Below are positions 45,480 to 56,264 of a DNA stretch of 64,000 bases, one piece after another. This DNA is from Theocolax elegans. Its lineage: Eukaryota; Arthropoda; Insecta; Hymenoptera; Cerocephalidae. Position 1 is the first letter of the stretch. The number at the start of each line of letters is the position of its first letter. Location of the stretch: NCBI GenBank assembly GCA_026168455.1, contig CM047426.1, positions 39,552,175 through 39,616,174 on the forward strand, written 5' to 3'. The notes beneath the pieces are model-generated. The model was not told the DNA's origin. It did no database searches and saw only the letters and a program-made list of their open reading frames with translations. Position numbers and translations under genes: made by a program.

Positions 45480-47640
45480 TGATGTGTACTATTAGAATAG
45501 TAGTTTTCGATAAATGGTTTTAAATATTTTAACTTTAACATTTATTACAATTAATTTAATAAACATTAGTAAAGCACTCTTAGTGCGCAAAACAAAATGC
45601 AAACTTCGGTAAGATACTTGGAATATTCCTCTAAAATTTTTCATTGCCTACTGTAAAATAAAACTCCTGCAAGAACGTGATATGATGGCCGAGGCAAAGC
45701 CAAGTACAATTCCACTAAAAAATTTAATTCACCGACCCACCCAAAAAAATTTAATCCCCCCCTTGCAAGAAAATCTATTACTTCTTTTCGAATTCATTAA
45801 GAATAATATTTCCAAAACATGCACAATAAACGATATTTAGCGCATAAAAATTTACTTTTCGAATAAATTAAACACGATTCTTCCAAAATCTGGCAAGTGA
45901 AATCACATTTTATGCCCGTATTAAAAAAATATTTGCTTTTTCTAAAAAAAGAAAAACACTTGTATATTTTTATCTGTTCTTTTGTGACATATACATAATG
46001 CCATTTGAAAGAGCATATTATAATATATAAGAAATGACCTTTGTCGAAATTTATCTGATTGCATTTTTTATTGACTTATTAGAGCCCACAAAGAGTTATT
46101 AAAAAAGTATCTTTACCGATTTTAAGGGTTAAAGAATATCTATGAACATAATTCTTAAAGGTATTGACATAGACAGAAGAAATTAAAATATTAATTTGTA
46201 TTTGGATGTCTTTGAAATCGCACCTCTTCTACTATTTCTAAATTTTTTATGAAGTATAAAATAATATTAGTAACTAGCCAAAATCCTCACTCGCTCACGC
46301 TCGCTCGCTGAAAAATCATTATATAATAGATAATATTAAATTAAACTAAAAAATATTTTATTATTTAACTATATGCAATTATTATTTATTAAATTTATTA
46401 TTATTATACGATGAATTAAAATGATAATATTAAAAAAATAGAAATTATCTATAAAAATAAATATTTTTGTATGAAATAGAGTTTAATTATTATTGCAATA
46501 ACACTTTTCATAAAGGAATTATTATTGATTTTTTATTGTCATGTGATATGTATACATCCTTTGCAAATAATTGTTTTATTTATTTAGCAGTACTTATTAA
46601 TTTGTGTGTTATTGGTAATTTGGTAATAGCACTTTTTATACACTGAGAAAAATATTATAATAAATATTAAAATAATCTATATTAAAAATTACTATATTGT
46701 ATAGGAAAAGGGTGACATCTCAGCAATATAATAATTTTTGTATATAGTAATTTTTATTATATAAGTCAGCAAATTTTATTATTCAATCTGGTATTTTTAA
46801 AATGCGAATTTAAGAAAATAAAAATGAATTAAATTTTGTTTTTAATTAATTCGAAATAAAATGTATATATTGGGGGAACTCCTTTTGTCAATTAAGTACT
46901 ACAGAAACATTTAATATTTTGAGATTTAATTATATACTATTCTTACGCAGTTGATCGCAATTTTTATTCACTCGCATATATTTATTCATTACACTTATTA
47001 GTCACAAACTTAAATATTATTTCAATCGCTATCATTGCAATACGCTGAACGGAAGATACATTTTCGCATAATAACTAAATATCTTGTTGTTTCTTATATA
47101 TAATTAACACATTTTTGAGCATTTGCGAGAAGAACTGGAAAAATAGAAAATTTTATACACGTCACCTATTGGACGAATGGAGTAATTAGAATAGTCTTAA
47201 ATTAAAAAGTCGTCTCAAAACAATTGAATACTTAAAAATAAATGAACGTATAAGCGTGTATAAAATATTTCTACAATACTTATTATACAAATTTTAATTT
47301 ATGTAGTATACATATACATTTCACTATATATGATGTAAGAACTTTAGTTATTTTGATATTAAAATTTGCTATTTACGTAAGATTGATTATAACATTACAT
47401 ATTAAATATTGTAAAACTTTATTTTATAAATTTTATAAAATAAAAAAATATAGGTTATACATTTCAATAATTTTTATCTATATATATATAACTAATTTAT
47501 ATAAAAGCTCAAACAAATAATTAAATATTGATCATACATATATAATTATAATTTATTTATGTATTAGATAGTTTCTGTTATTATGTATTATGGTATTTAT
47601 GTTATTTATATTATTTTATTACTATTTATTATTATTTTTA
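45480..47640. other. AT-rich intron stretch
   Basis: Nothing recognised apart from a CTCGCTCACGCTCGCTCGC run near 46,288 and AT/ATT microsatellites at 47,470-47,640. Confidence 0.5.
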
Positions 47641-47689
47641 TTATTTTCAACTGGAACGCACATTACGAAATTAAAAAAAAAATTAATTT

Positions 47690-48320
47690 CTTCCTGTAGA
47701 TGATGTCCAGGTCCCATATGTTACCTCAAGATCATCGCGGCATCAACTACTGGAACGCACATTACGAAATTAAAAAAAAATATTTCCTTCCTGTTGATGA
47801 TGTCCAGGTCGGTAATGTTACCTCCAGGTCAACAGGGCATCATCTACTGGAAGGCCTATTACGAAACCAAAAAAAAAATTTTCTTGCTGTAGATGATGTG
47901 CAGGTCACTAATTTTACCTCCAGGTCATCGGGGCAACATCTACTGGACGGCATATTACGAAATCAAAAAAAATAAATTTTTTTACCTGTAAAAGATGTCC
48001 AGATCCCTACTGTTACCTCCAGGTCGACGGGGCATCATCTACTGTAAGGCCTGTTACGAAACCAAAAAAAAAAAATTTCTTCCTGTAGATAATGTGCAGG
48101 TCACTAATGTTACCTCCAGGTCATCTGGGCAACATCTACTGAAAGACTTATTACGATATCAAAAAAAAAAATTTGTCTTCCTATAGAAGATGTCCAGGTC
48201 CCTACTGTTACCTCCAGGTCGACGGGGCATCATCTACTGGAACCCATATTACGAAATTAAAAAAAAAAATATTCCCTTCCTGTTGATGATGACCAGTCCT
48301 TAATGTTACCTTCAGTTATA
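47690..48320. repeat. ~95-98-bp minisatellite, about 6 copies, related in layout to the 5.7-kb array
   Basis: Units contain GATGATGTCCAGGTC, TGTTACCTCCAGGTC and GGCATCATCTACTGG followed by an A-run. GATGATGTCC and GGCATCATC are inverted copies within a unit. The plan (tagAxGATGTCC ... ACCTCCAGGTC ... inverted ATCATCTA ... homopolymer A/T run) parallels the 5,690-7,590 array although the sequences differ. Confidence 0.9.
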
Positions 48321-48818
48321 ACTGATCGAGATAAACAAATAATCGTTTTAAATAATCGAGGTTAAACCATTTAAAAAAGTAATTAAACACCTATACAAAA
48401 GTTAAACACTATTACTAATTAATCCGTGTGGTTCCGCGATCACTTTCATTAAATAAAATTCATTTTTTCGAAAATCCAATAGAGATATAAGAAGAGTTAA
48501 AAAATATAAAGTCTGCCTGTACGGACGTACGGACGTACGCTCAGACTTAAACTTTAAAACCATTAAAAAATTAATTAAATACCTATAAAAAAGTCAAACA
48601 CTATGTCTTATTATTCCTTTGGGTGCCGCGATCATATTGAATTAAAAAAAAAATTAATTTTTACAAACTATTTAAATATATAACATAATTTATACTTAAA
48701 TCGTCATTTTGACAGTATAAAATTATAATATAATGTGGATTTGCAATTTCGTAATCCAAATTTTGACTGAATAATTTCATACAGAATATACAGAACTGAA
48801 ATATTTATATTTATTTAC

Positions 48819-50050
48819 CTGGGTCAAAGTTGTATTACATGAATTAGTTGTTTCAGAATCTCCATCACAGCCGAACTCTTTCGTTGGTGTTTTTTCTCGT
48901 TCATTATTTTGTTTAATATTTTTAAAATTATTTTCTTTATTTCTTTCAATATATTCTTTTTTTACTTTTGTTAAAACAACTTTTTTATTTCTTTTCCTCC
49001 CAAATAACACAAATTTTTTCTTAACTTTCATCCTCATATCTTTTAATGAAAAAATCGTATGAAAAATTTATCAAGCATCATATCTTGTAGATTTTGACCT
49101 CCTCTTTCGAATGCCGGTGACAAAATTTATCTAAATTGTAAGCCGGAAACGTTATAGGCCGGTTTTCCGGAAAATTCACAAATTTTTCGCGTTTTTTTTC
49201 TAAAAAACGTATATTTTGAAATGGAAAAAGTTTGTACACACCATTGGAAACACTGTTATCGGTGTTATAGATGTCTTTTCTTTCAAATGCCGTTGGATTT
49301 TTTCCGAAATTCAAAATGGCGGACACAAAATGGTGTTCGAAATGAAAAATTTTTTTTTTTAAACTTGACGAATTTTTTTCTATAATACTATCAAGTTTGG
49401 TGAAAAATTTCTAAGAACAAAAATGTCTTAAAATTAGTCAAGAAATACTCTCAAGTCTTAAAATTTACCAAGGAGTACTCTCAATTTTTTTCAGAATTTT
49501 CCGAGTTAATTTTCGAATTCGTGGAAAATCGATAAATCGAAATTTCCAAATTCGTTGTAAAAAAATCTGAAAAAATTTGAGAGTATTTCTTAACTAATTT
49601 TAAGACATTTTTGTTCTTAGAAATTTTTCACCAAACTTGATAGTTTTGGAGAAAAAAATTCGTCAAGTTTAAAAAAAAAAATTTTTCATTTCGAACACCA
49701 TTTTGTGTCCGCCATTTTGAATTTCGGAAAAAATCCAACGGCATTTGAAAGAAAAGACATCTATAACACCGATAACAGTATTTCCAATGGTGTGTACAAA
49801 CTTTTTCCATTTCAAAATATACTTTTTTTAGAAAAAAAACGCGAAAAATTTGTGAATTTTCCGGCTTACAATTTAGGTAAATTTTGTCAACGGCATTCGA
49901 AAGAGGAGGTCAAAATCTACAAGATATGATGCTTGATAAATTTTTCATACGATTTTTTCATTAAAAGATATGAGGATGAAAGTTAAGAAAAAATTTGTGT
50001 TATTTGGGAGGAAAAGGGTTAAGTATTTTCGGTTTTTTTACCAATGGTTC
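48819..50050 (-). pseudogene. Upstream Lys-rich exon of the BEN-like gene, split by a palindromic transposon
   Basis: On the minus strand an acceptor (CTATTATTGCAG) at 50,051 starts EPLVKKPKIL. The exon is interrupted at about 50,017 by the 48,991-50,016 palindrome and resumes at 48,990 as a Lys/Asn/Glu-rich stretch (KKVVLTKVKKEYIERNKE ... CNTTLTQ) to a GTAAAT donor at 48,818. Its last codon is complete, matching the phase-0 start of the 43,618 exon. It has no domain; low-complexity basic linkers upstream of BEN domains are common. Whether the palindrome disables the gene depends on splicing. The N-terminal exons were not found, so the start of the gene is unknown. Confidence 0.45.
48991..50016. 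mobile_element. 1.03-kb palindromic element inside the BEN-like exon
   Basis: Ends CTTTTCCTCCCAAATAACAC and complement; centre 49,503. Near-identical frames at 49078-49326 (minus) and 49705-49929 (plus) are shadows; the right arm lacks about 24 bp present in the left. The inner spacer is about 70 bp. No transposase. Confidence 0.9.
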
Positions 50051-50059
50051 CTGCAATAA

Positions 50060-50530
50060 TAGATAGTTGTTATGATTTTTATTTTTCATCCACATTTAAG
50101 TCCAAAATAAATATTTAATTAAGTAGTGAAATATTATAAATAACAAATGCAATATTTATATCTAGTGACCGTAATAATTTTGTTTAAGTTATAAATAAAT
50201 CATTATTTCATGTTGAAAGTTTTGATTTTATCACTCGGTATTTTTCAATATTAATAAATTTGAATTTATCGATCTGCCCGATTCAGAGGTGGAGGTGAAA
50301 GAAAAGAAATTTTAACACATTTTTTTTTGTAATTTCGGTAGTCAAAGCTACCCTTTGCAGACTTCTAATATCAATATCGTACAGTATTTACATTAATATT
50401 TAAATTTTATTACAATGAAAGAAAATAAGATTATAAAGTTTTTTATATAGATGTATAAAAAATTATGTGGCCGCCGATGATGTGGTTGACGATGTGTTTT
50501 AAAGCTTGTATTACAACGCCTGTGGAAATT
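50060..50530. other. AT-rich stretch, nothing recognised
   Basis: No exon or repeat was supported. Confidence 0.5.
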
Positions 50531-50533
50531 TCA

Positions 50534-50912
50534 CATGTGTGAAAGTATGAAAAAGTGTGTAAAAGTGTGATTTTTCATACCGCCACTAAAACCACTTATG
50601 CATAGTTTTACACACTTTTACACATTTTTGAACATATTCATACTTTTTCACACAATTCATTAAATCAATAAGATAAATAATCGAAATAAGCTTTTAATCT
50701 GTTTGTACACTTTTATAAATATTCTCATACTCATTTAGAAAAATATGTATGTCTTTAGAGCGTATTAGTGTGCGAAAGTGTGTGAAACTGTGTACAAATG
50801 TGCGATTGATTTTTTGATGAAATATCACACTAACGTACACTTTCACACACGTATAAACGTTTTCACACACTTTTATACATTTTCACATATTTATTCACAC
50901 TTGAAAATTTTC
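50534..50912. repeat. Decamer-phased inverted arrays (TGTGTGAAAG-type words)
   Basis: Two successive inverted sets are seen. The first has TGTGTGAAAG, TATGAAAAAG, TGTGTAAAAG (50,534-50,570) answered by CACACTTTTA, CACATTTTTG, AACATATTCA, TACTTTTTCA (50,610-50,650). The second has TGTGCGAAAG, TGTGTGAAAC, TGTGTACAAA (50,770-50,800) answered by TACACTTTCA, CACACGTATA, AACGTTTTCA, CACACTTTTA, TACATTTTCA (50,832-50,890). Words step by exactly 10 bases. The plan matches the array at 16,838-17,085. Confidence 0.85.
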
Positions 50913-50919
50913 GCTAGGG

Positions 50920-51450
50920 AAATTCGTCAAAACGAGTGCGTTTTCATTTATATAATAATGGTGGTGTATGGTTTTTATTATAATGTTTCAGATTGAAGTA
51001 CCACAATAATAGTCGTCTTTTTGACCATAAAACTGAGTTAAACTCATTTAAATATTTGATATACTGCCTTATCGACATAGATCTACATAGTTTCACTACT
51101 ATATTAAACCAGATAGTTCTATGTAGTTTATGATATAATTTTTATCAGGATTTGTAATAAATAAATTATCATCGAAACGCGAGCCGCAACTGAATACTAA
51201 CTTTTTTCACTTAATAAAAAAATTGTATACTGTGAAACCAGTGCTAAAATGCTAATTTACACACTTGTGTGAACGATACATAGGGTGCGTCAAATTCGTT
51301 CAAAAACAAATTGTGTTCAACAGTTTTATAGGCAACATGTTTGTATAAGACGATACAGATGGGCATTAGAGTAGGAAACTCGCGGTATAGAAGCAGGGCC
51401 AGGTCCGCTGGATAACAAAAACTTTCATTTAAAATAACAATTTCTACTAA
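50920..51450. other. AT-rich stretch, nothing firmly recognised
   Basis: An 85-codon minus-strand frame (51244-51501) partly overlaps the palindrome to its right and has no recognised similarity, so it is not called a gene. Confidence 0.5.
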
Positions 51451-51454
51451 CAAC

Positions 51455-52120
51455 GAGAACATTATATGTTTGGGAAATGGATTTTGATTCGGCTCGAGCA
51501 AAATTTTTCTAATATAAAAATGTTGAGAAAGCCAAAGCCACAGACTCTAACGTTTTAATTTACAAAAGCTTTACGACAAAAAACTTAAATTTGAAAAAAA
51601 ATTCTGCAACTTTAATCGATTATATTTTTAAAACAAATAGAGATAGATACCCAAACTTAAGTGCAAAAAAAAGCTGAGATCAAGTAGATGCGATTTAAAA
51701 AAAAGAAGCTCAAATATTTCAATTTTATCGAAAGTTATAGAAAACATAAAAATTGGCCGAAATTTTGGTAAAAATTTGTAACACAAATTTATTTATTTTT
51801 CAGGTCAAAATTTCGGTTAATTTCTATTTCTTCTATAACTTTCGATCAAATTAAGATTTTTGAGCTTGCGGTTTTTTTAAACCGCATCTACTTGACCTCA
51901 GCTTTCTTTTGCACTTAAGTTTGGGTCTCTATCTCTAATTGTTCTAAAAATATAAGCGATTAAAGTTGCAGTTTTTGTTTTCAAATTTAACTTGTTTGTC
52001 GTAAAACTTTTGTAAATCAAAACGTCAGGGTCTGTGGCTTTGGCTTTCTCAATATTTTTATATTAGAAAAATTTTTCCTGAGCCGAATCAAAATCCGTTT
52101 CCCAAACATATGATGTTCTC
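51455..52120. mobile_element. 666-bp palindromic element
   Basis: GAGAACATTATATGTTTGGG at the left matches the inverted CCCAAACATATGATGTTCTC at the right; the arms of about 300 bp pair with roughly 10 percent differences, centre 51,787. Contains AAGCCAAAGCCACAGACTCT/AGGGTCTGTGGCTTTGGCTT. No coding capacity. Confidence 0.85.
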
Positions 52121-52129
52121 CTTGTAAGT

Positions 52130-53315
52130 GATTATTATTGGTATTATTTATAAAGCTAAGAGAAATGATTTTGAGTGTTTTAAATTTAAATAATGTGTAA
52201 CATATCTTTTCATTTTTAGGCATACAACACGTAAAATCGGACTTTACGCATTCTATGACAAAAAAGATTATACGCTAAACGTATATTTGTCACTAGAGAC
52301 CCACCCCTCGAATTCCCCTGCAGAAATGTTATGAGACATGAAACATTAAAATATTGAAAACTTTTTGTTTGTCGTGAGCAGTAAAATAAAAAAAGGAAAA
52401 TCGATTGGAAAGTTATGCACCGTTGTATTAAGGTGTTCAATATCTCTGGAATTAACAAAAATTTCTCGTTTTCTCAATAGGTACCCTTCTTTCAGAATTG
52501 CTCCGCGTAAATGTTGGTAGGTATAAAAATTAAAAACATTGAAATACTTACAAATTAATCAGTACAATTTATAAGTACGTTTCGATACTACCTATCTTCT
52601 TGGGGCATCTTCTGTACTTATGTGAAGGACAAATACAGTACATTACGTTTAGTACAGCAGCTCTCCTAGTTTTGGGAGCTCCGCTATCCTAAATGACGAA
52701 AAAGTGTTTTGTTTTGCGACTACAGCGCCACTTTTGAACGGTTATTATACCAGTTTAGGGCAGCAGCCGTCATAAATATCGTACGAATTCACGAATAATG
52801 TAATTAGACATCGGGTGCCCCAAGAATTTTTCAGTGAGGTATAGTCTTGCGATGCCCGTGCGTTTCAAGGCGTAGCACGCAAGTAAACCAAAATTTGTAA
52901 ATATGAATAACTTTCAGCAATCGCTTTTAACACGTAAACCAATGGAAATAAAAAATCAACCCAAAAGACAGTTACGATCAAATACGTGCGATAAAAAAAC
53001 AGCTACTATACAGTTTCTCACGGCTGCAATCTTCAAAAAAATCCTGGTAGTGATATTAAAATTATAATAAATTGTACGTCAGAAATGTTGGTTGACAAAT
53101 GTTTTACGACCATTTATTAACCGAAAACATGGTTGTTGCAAATTTAAGAGAAAATACGTGAACTTAAAAATTTGTGGGTTAGTAGTTCTTATTTTCAACA
53201 CTAGGTGACGACGATGCAAATTTAACAATCCACAAACCAACTACTGCCTTTAAAGTATATAGAGAGGTTGACACTATGACATTTTTTTCATACATTTAGA
53301 ACATTTTTACTACAA
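52130..53315. other. Region upstream of the SprT-like ORF
   Basis: No exon is called. 52,640-52,800 is less AT-rich with AGCTCTCCTAG...GGGAGCT (hairpin) and ACAGCGCCACTTTTGAACGG, and may be a promoter or a fragment of a repeat. An ATG at 53,317 is followed by an in-frame TGA six codons later. Confidence 0.4.
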
Positions 53316-53404
53316 AATGAGCGATAGAATACAATGATCCTGCGCAACGTCGTGTTACACGATCGGCCAGCGCTGGCAGTACACTTTTAGAGGGCGTGCC
53401 GCTC

Positions 53405-53926
53405 ATGGCTCCACACGCTCTCAAAAGAGCCACCGCTTCACCCGACCTCAACGCAATGTTGCGCAGGTTCAATTGTTTATATTTCAACAACGAAATAACG
53501 GGATATACAGCTCGCTGGATGAACGGGCAAACACGGTCTTCCGGTCTCTGTAACCATAACACGCGGGAGCTGAAGCTTAGTAGGCTGATACTTTCGTTGT
53601 TACCGTTCAGAAACACGGAGGAAACCCTGTTGCACGAAAAGGTCCATGCTTGGTTGCACATCAAAGGCAAACACACCGTCGATCATGACCGACGGTTTGT
53701 CGTCAAGATTGATCAGATAAATCGGGCTGGAGGCTACGTAGTGACTGTTAACCACGATGCAGCTCTAGCGGTAATTGAAAAATACCGCTGGGAATGCTCG
53801 GGGTGCGGTCTCTTTCGTAGCTTCAACCGAAATATCCAACCAAGTATGGACAATCCGTCCGGGTACCAAGATTGCCTGAACACACAGCGAGCTCCCAAAA
53901 TCTCGTCGGTGCCTGTTAAGAATTAA
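53405..53926 (+). CDS. SprT/Spartan-like zinc metalloprotease domain protein, intronless
   Basis: 173 codons from ATG 53,405 (the open frame extends upstream to 53,321 without another ATG). Residues 13-30 (SPDLNAMLRRFNCLYFNNE) match the helix that opens SprT-like domains. HEKVH at 77-81 is the HExxH zinc site, preceded by ETLL as in the family, and His94 in DHDRRF occupies the third-ligand place (usually GHGPEF). KIDQINRAGG and VNH follow, then a Cys-x2-Cys (131, 134) of the zinc-ribbon. SPRTN/GCNA-type proteases cut DNA-protein crosslinks in the nucleus. This one lacks the C-terminal ubiquitin- and PCNA-binding parts of SPRTN and has no introns, so it may be a retrocopy or a diverged paralogue. 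AATAAA overlaps the stop (53,928). The Cys-rich substrate-side motif of SPRTN is only partly kept. Confidence 0.7.
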   Translation: MAPHALKRATASPDLNAMLRRFNCLYFNNEITGYTARWMNGQTRSSGLCNHNTRELKLSRLILSLLPFRNTEETLLHEKVHAWLHIKGKHTVDHDRRFVVKIDQINRAGGYVVTVNHDAALAVIEKYRWECSGCGLFRSFNRNIQPSMDNPSGYQDCLNTQRAPKISSVPVKN

Positions 53927-53965
53927 ATAAAAGAAATTAATGAGGGGTGGGTACATACAGGGTTG

Positions 53966-54368
53966 CAAAAAAAATTAATCGCCCCAATCTCTAAATCATA
54001 ATTACTTTTCTAATTTTTTCGTTATTTTTAGAGATATTTGAAAGCTTAGTTCATCAATTCAATTTCAATTTTCAATATCACTTATCCCGGACAAGCAGGA
54101 ACTGTTAACTATTTTTAATTTTTTATGCTTGGCAGCATTTACGTAGGGCAATTCTGAAACAAGGGTATCTAGTGTGAAAACGGAAAATTGTCGGTATTTT
54201 CGGAGATATTTGGCGTCAAAGATCAAAAAAGCTCTGTAATTAATAAATTTTCGATATTTAATTTTAATTGTCTAGAATAAGTGCAAATATTCAACTATTT
54301 TTAATTTTTACGCCTCCCAGCAGTTCGGGTGTGCAATTTTAAAGCAAGGGTACCTAGTGTAAAAACGG
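53966..54368. repeat. ~185-bp diverged tandem repeat, left part
   Basis: Units marked by GAGATATTTGA, TTAACTATTTTTAATTTTT and GGGTACCTAGTGTGAAAACG recur about every 181-190 bp. About two units lie here and about five at 56,265-57,270; the array is cut in two by the 54,369-56,264 insertion. Confidence 0.8.
54365..54368. other. Target-site duplication ACGG, left copy
   Basis: The matching copy is 56265-56268. Uninterrupted units elsewhere in the array read GAAAACGGATAATTTT, so removing the insert and one ACGG restores the repeat. Confidence 0.8.
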
Positions 54369-56264
54369 TGTGAGGTAAACCTCACACCATTATTATTTTA
54401 TAATTTATGTAAGGAGGGAAGCCTTGTCGAAGGGACGTACCTGAAATAAGAAAAAGAATTATTAGTGTATATAGATAGATATAAGGTTAGCGTAGAGAAA
54501 ATAGATATAAGTAAAATAAGATTTTAATATAATATCATACCTTTGAGACGACGAGTCCTGGGTGATCCAATGATGCTATCCCTGTGAGTCCTGTCCTTGG
54601 AGGCGATGAGTCCTGGGTACTGCTCATGGTTATTCCATCTCCCCTTGAGGCGATGAGTCCTGGGTGAACCTTTTGGCCCTGGGTCCGCTCCTTGGTAGTG
54701 TCGGTTAGCTGAAAGGTTAATAATAAGTAAAACTAGAATACATATAAGGTTAGGATAGAAGGATTGATAGAAGGATAGAGTTAGTTATAATAAGGAAGTT
54801 AGGTATGTGTGTAGGATAGTATGTATAGGATATGGGGATAGAGGTTAGGAAGGAAGTAAACACCGGCTACGAATCCTGGCCCGAGCCATTCTCGTCACCG
54901 ATATTTTAGTACGTAAAGGGAAGGAATTAATAGGGTTTTATTTGATTTGTTGAGGAAATCGGAGTATTGGAGAAAGGAGGGAGTTAATAACAAAGAGGAA
55001 ACGATACAACCATACCGCCACCGACGTCCAACCATGTTCCCACGTAGATTCAGTACCATCTCCCGACGACCTGATGATGGAGAACGAAGGCAGCCACAAA
55101 GATGACGACCCAGGAACTGGTGCACTCTCCACAAACACAAAATGAAAACCCGTTCGCCGTCGTGTAAACAAACGACGGAATGAGCGGGAAATAGCCATCT
55201 ACAGCGTGTGTGTACGAGAGAGAAAGAAGACACACCTGTTGCATTGGTGGAGGCGCAAGTCAGTTCCTCAACGGAATACGGGTTATTTCGTTATTCCGTC
55301 ACTGGGGAAAAGAAGATTGTTACGGGAATAGATGGCGCGGACGGCGGTAATAGTCAACCATCTAATTAACCTGGAAGATATTATTGGTTGAAAATTAAGG
55401 AAGAAGAAGACCATCAGCGCCGCGTTTTAACGAACTACGAGGACGAGCGGGATGCTACGAGTCCCGATCGTCATTCGTAGCCGGATAGTCTCATTGAGTA
55501 CACCGAACAATTCTCGATATAGAAGTATATTTTTCTTGTAGAAGTCCAGTTAGAAATAGTAGTAGTAGTAGTCAAGCCGTTTGATTTTTTTGAAGAAGAT
55601 CGATTTCTCGTTGCGGTAAGTGGGCTGCACGGCCACCGATTAATTTAATAAATCGTGTGAATCGGGGATTTCTTGCGCGTCGCGTATAGACCTCCTGCGA
55701 GCCGCGCCGCCATTTTAGCACGTGCTGCGAATTCGAGTTTGTCCGTATTAAGGGTTGGGGGACGGTTTATTAATTATTACCGGAGCTTATAAGACGCGAA
55801 TATCGGGTTAATGAATTAACACTACGTGATTATCGGTGATCGGAAGATCGGGCTAGTTCGCGGGAATTGAACTTGTCGAATTTACTTCGTCGAAAAGAAA
55901 TTGTAACGGTGATCACCCGTAGTGATCGGAAATTGGAATTTTGAAGGAATAAACTAAATTAAATTATAATCTAGTTCAATTGAAATTATTGAGTTCTTTA
56001 TTTATCGACCTATACCTCGACAATTTACCGCCACGTGTTTCCGAAGGAGATAGGAATCGTCGTTGGTTTCGCCACCTCCGTATTGGCGTTGGAGCCACGT
56101 CCTGAGGAGTCGTACCGGGAAGTTATTTGTATTGGTAAGACCTGGCGCCCAGTAAAATATTAAATACGGTCTTCACCAAAGTAGTTGGTAATATATATAG
56201 ATATTAAATAAAGTGGAAACGAGTAGCGTGGTTTACGGGCCACGAAAGTGAGGACCACGTTACA
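54369..56264. mobile_element. 1.9-kb LTR-like insertion (candidate solo LTR or LARD/TRIM-like)
   Basis: Begins TGTGAGGTAAACCTCACA, itself an 18-bp palindrome, and ends GGACCACGTTACA, so it has TG...CA borders and a 4-bp ACGG target duplication as made by Ty3/gypsy integrases. No pol gene is present. Internally a GAGGCGATGAGTCCTGGGT repeat occurs three times at 54,549-54,665, and the right part is GC-rich. TGGCGCCCAG near 56,143 resembles a Lys-type primer-binding site, so an internally deleted element is possible, but no second matching LTR was found. Minus-strand frames near 54,895-55,244 are not supported as genes. On the minus strand it would begin TGTAACG, as does the gypsy element at 33-41 kb. 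Confidence 0.65.

Noticed and set aside
54895..55244. Three overlapping minus-strand frames (112, 86 and 64 codons)
   Set aside because: They lie inside the LTR-like insertion, overlap in different frames and show no domain.
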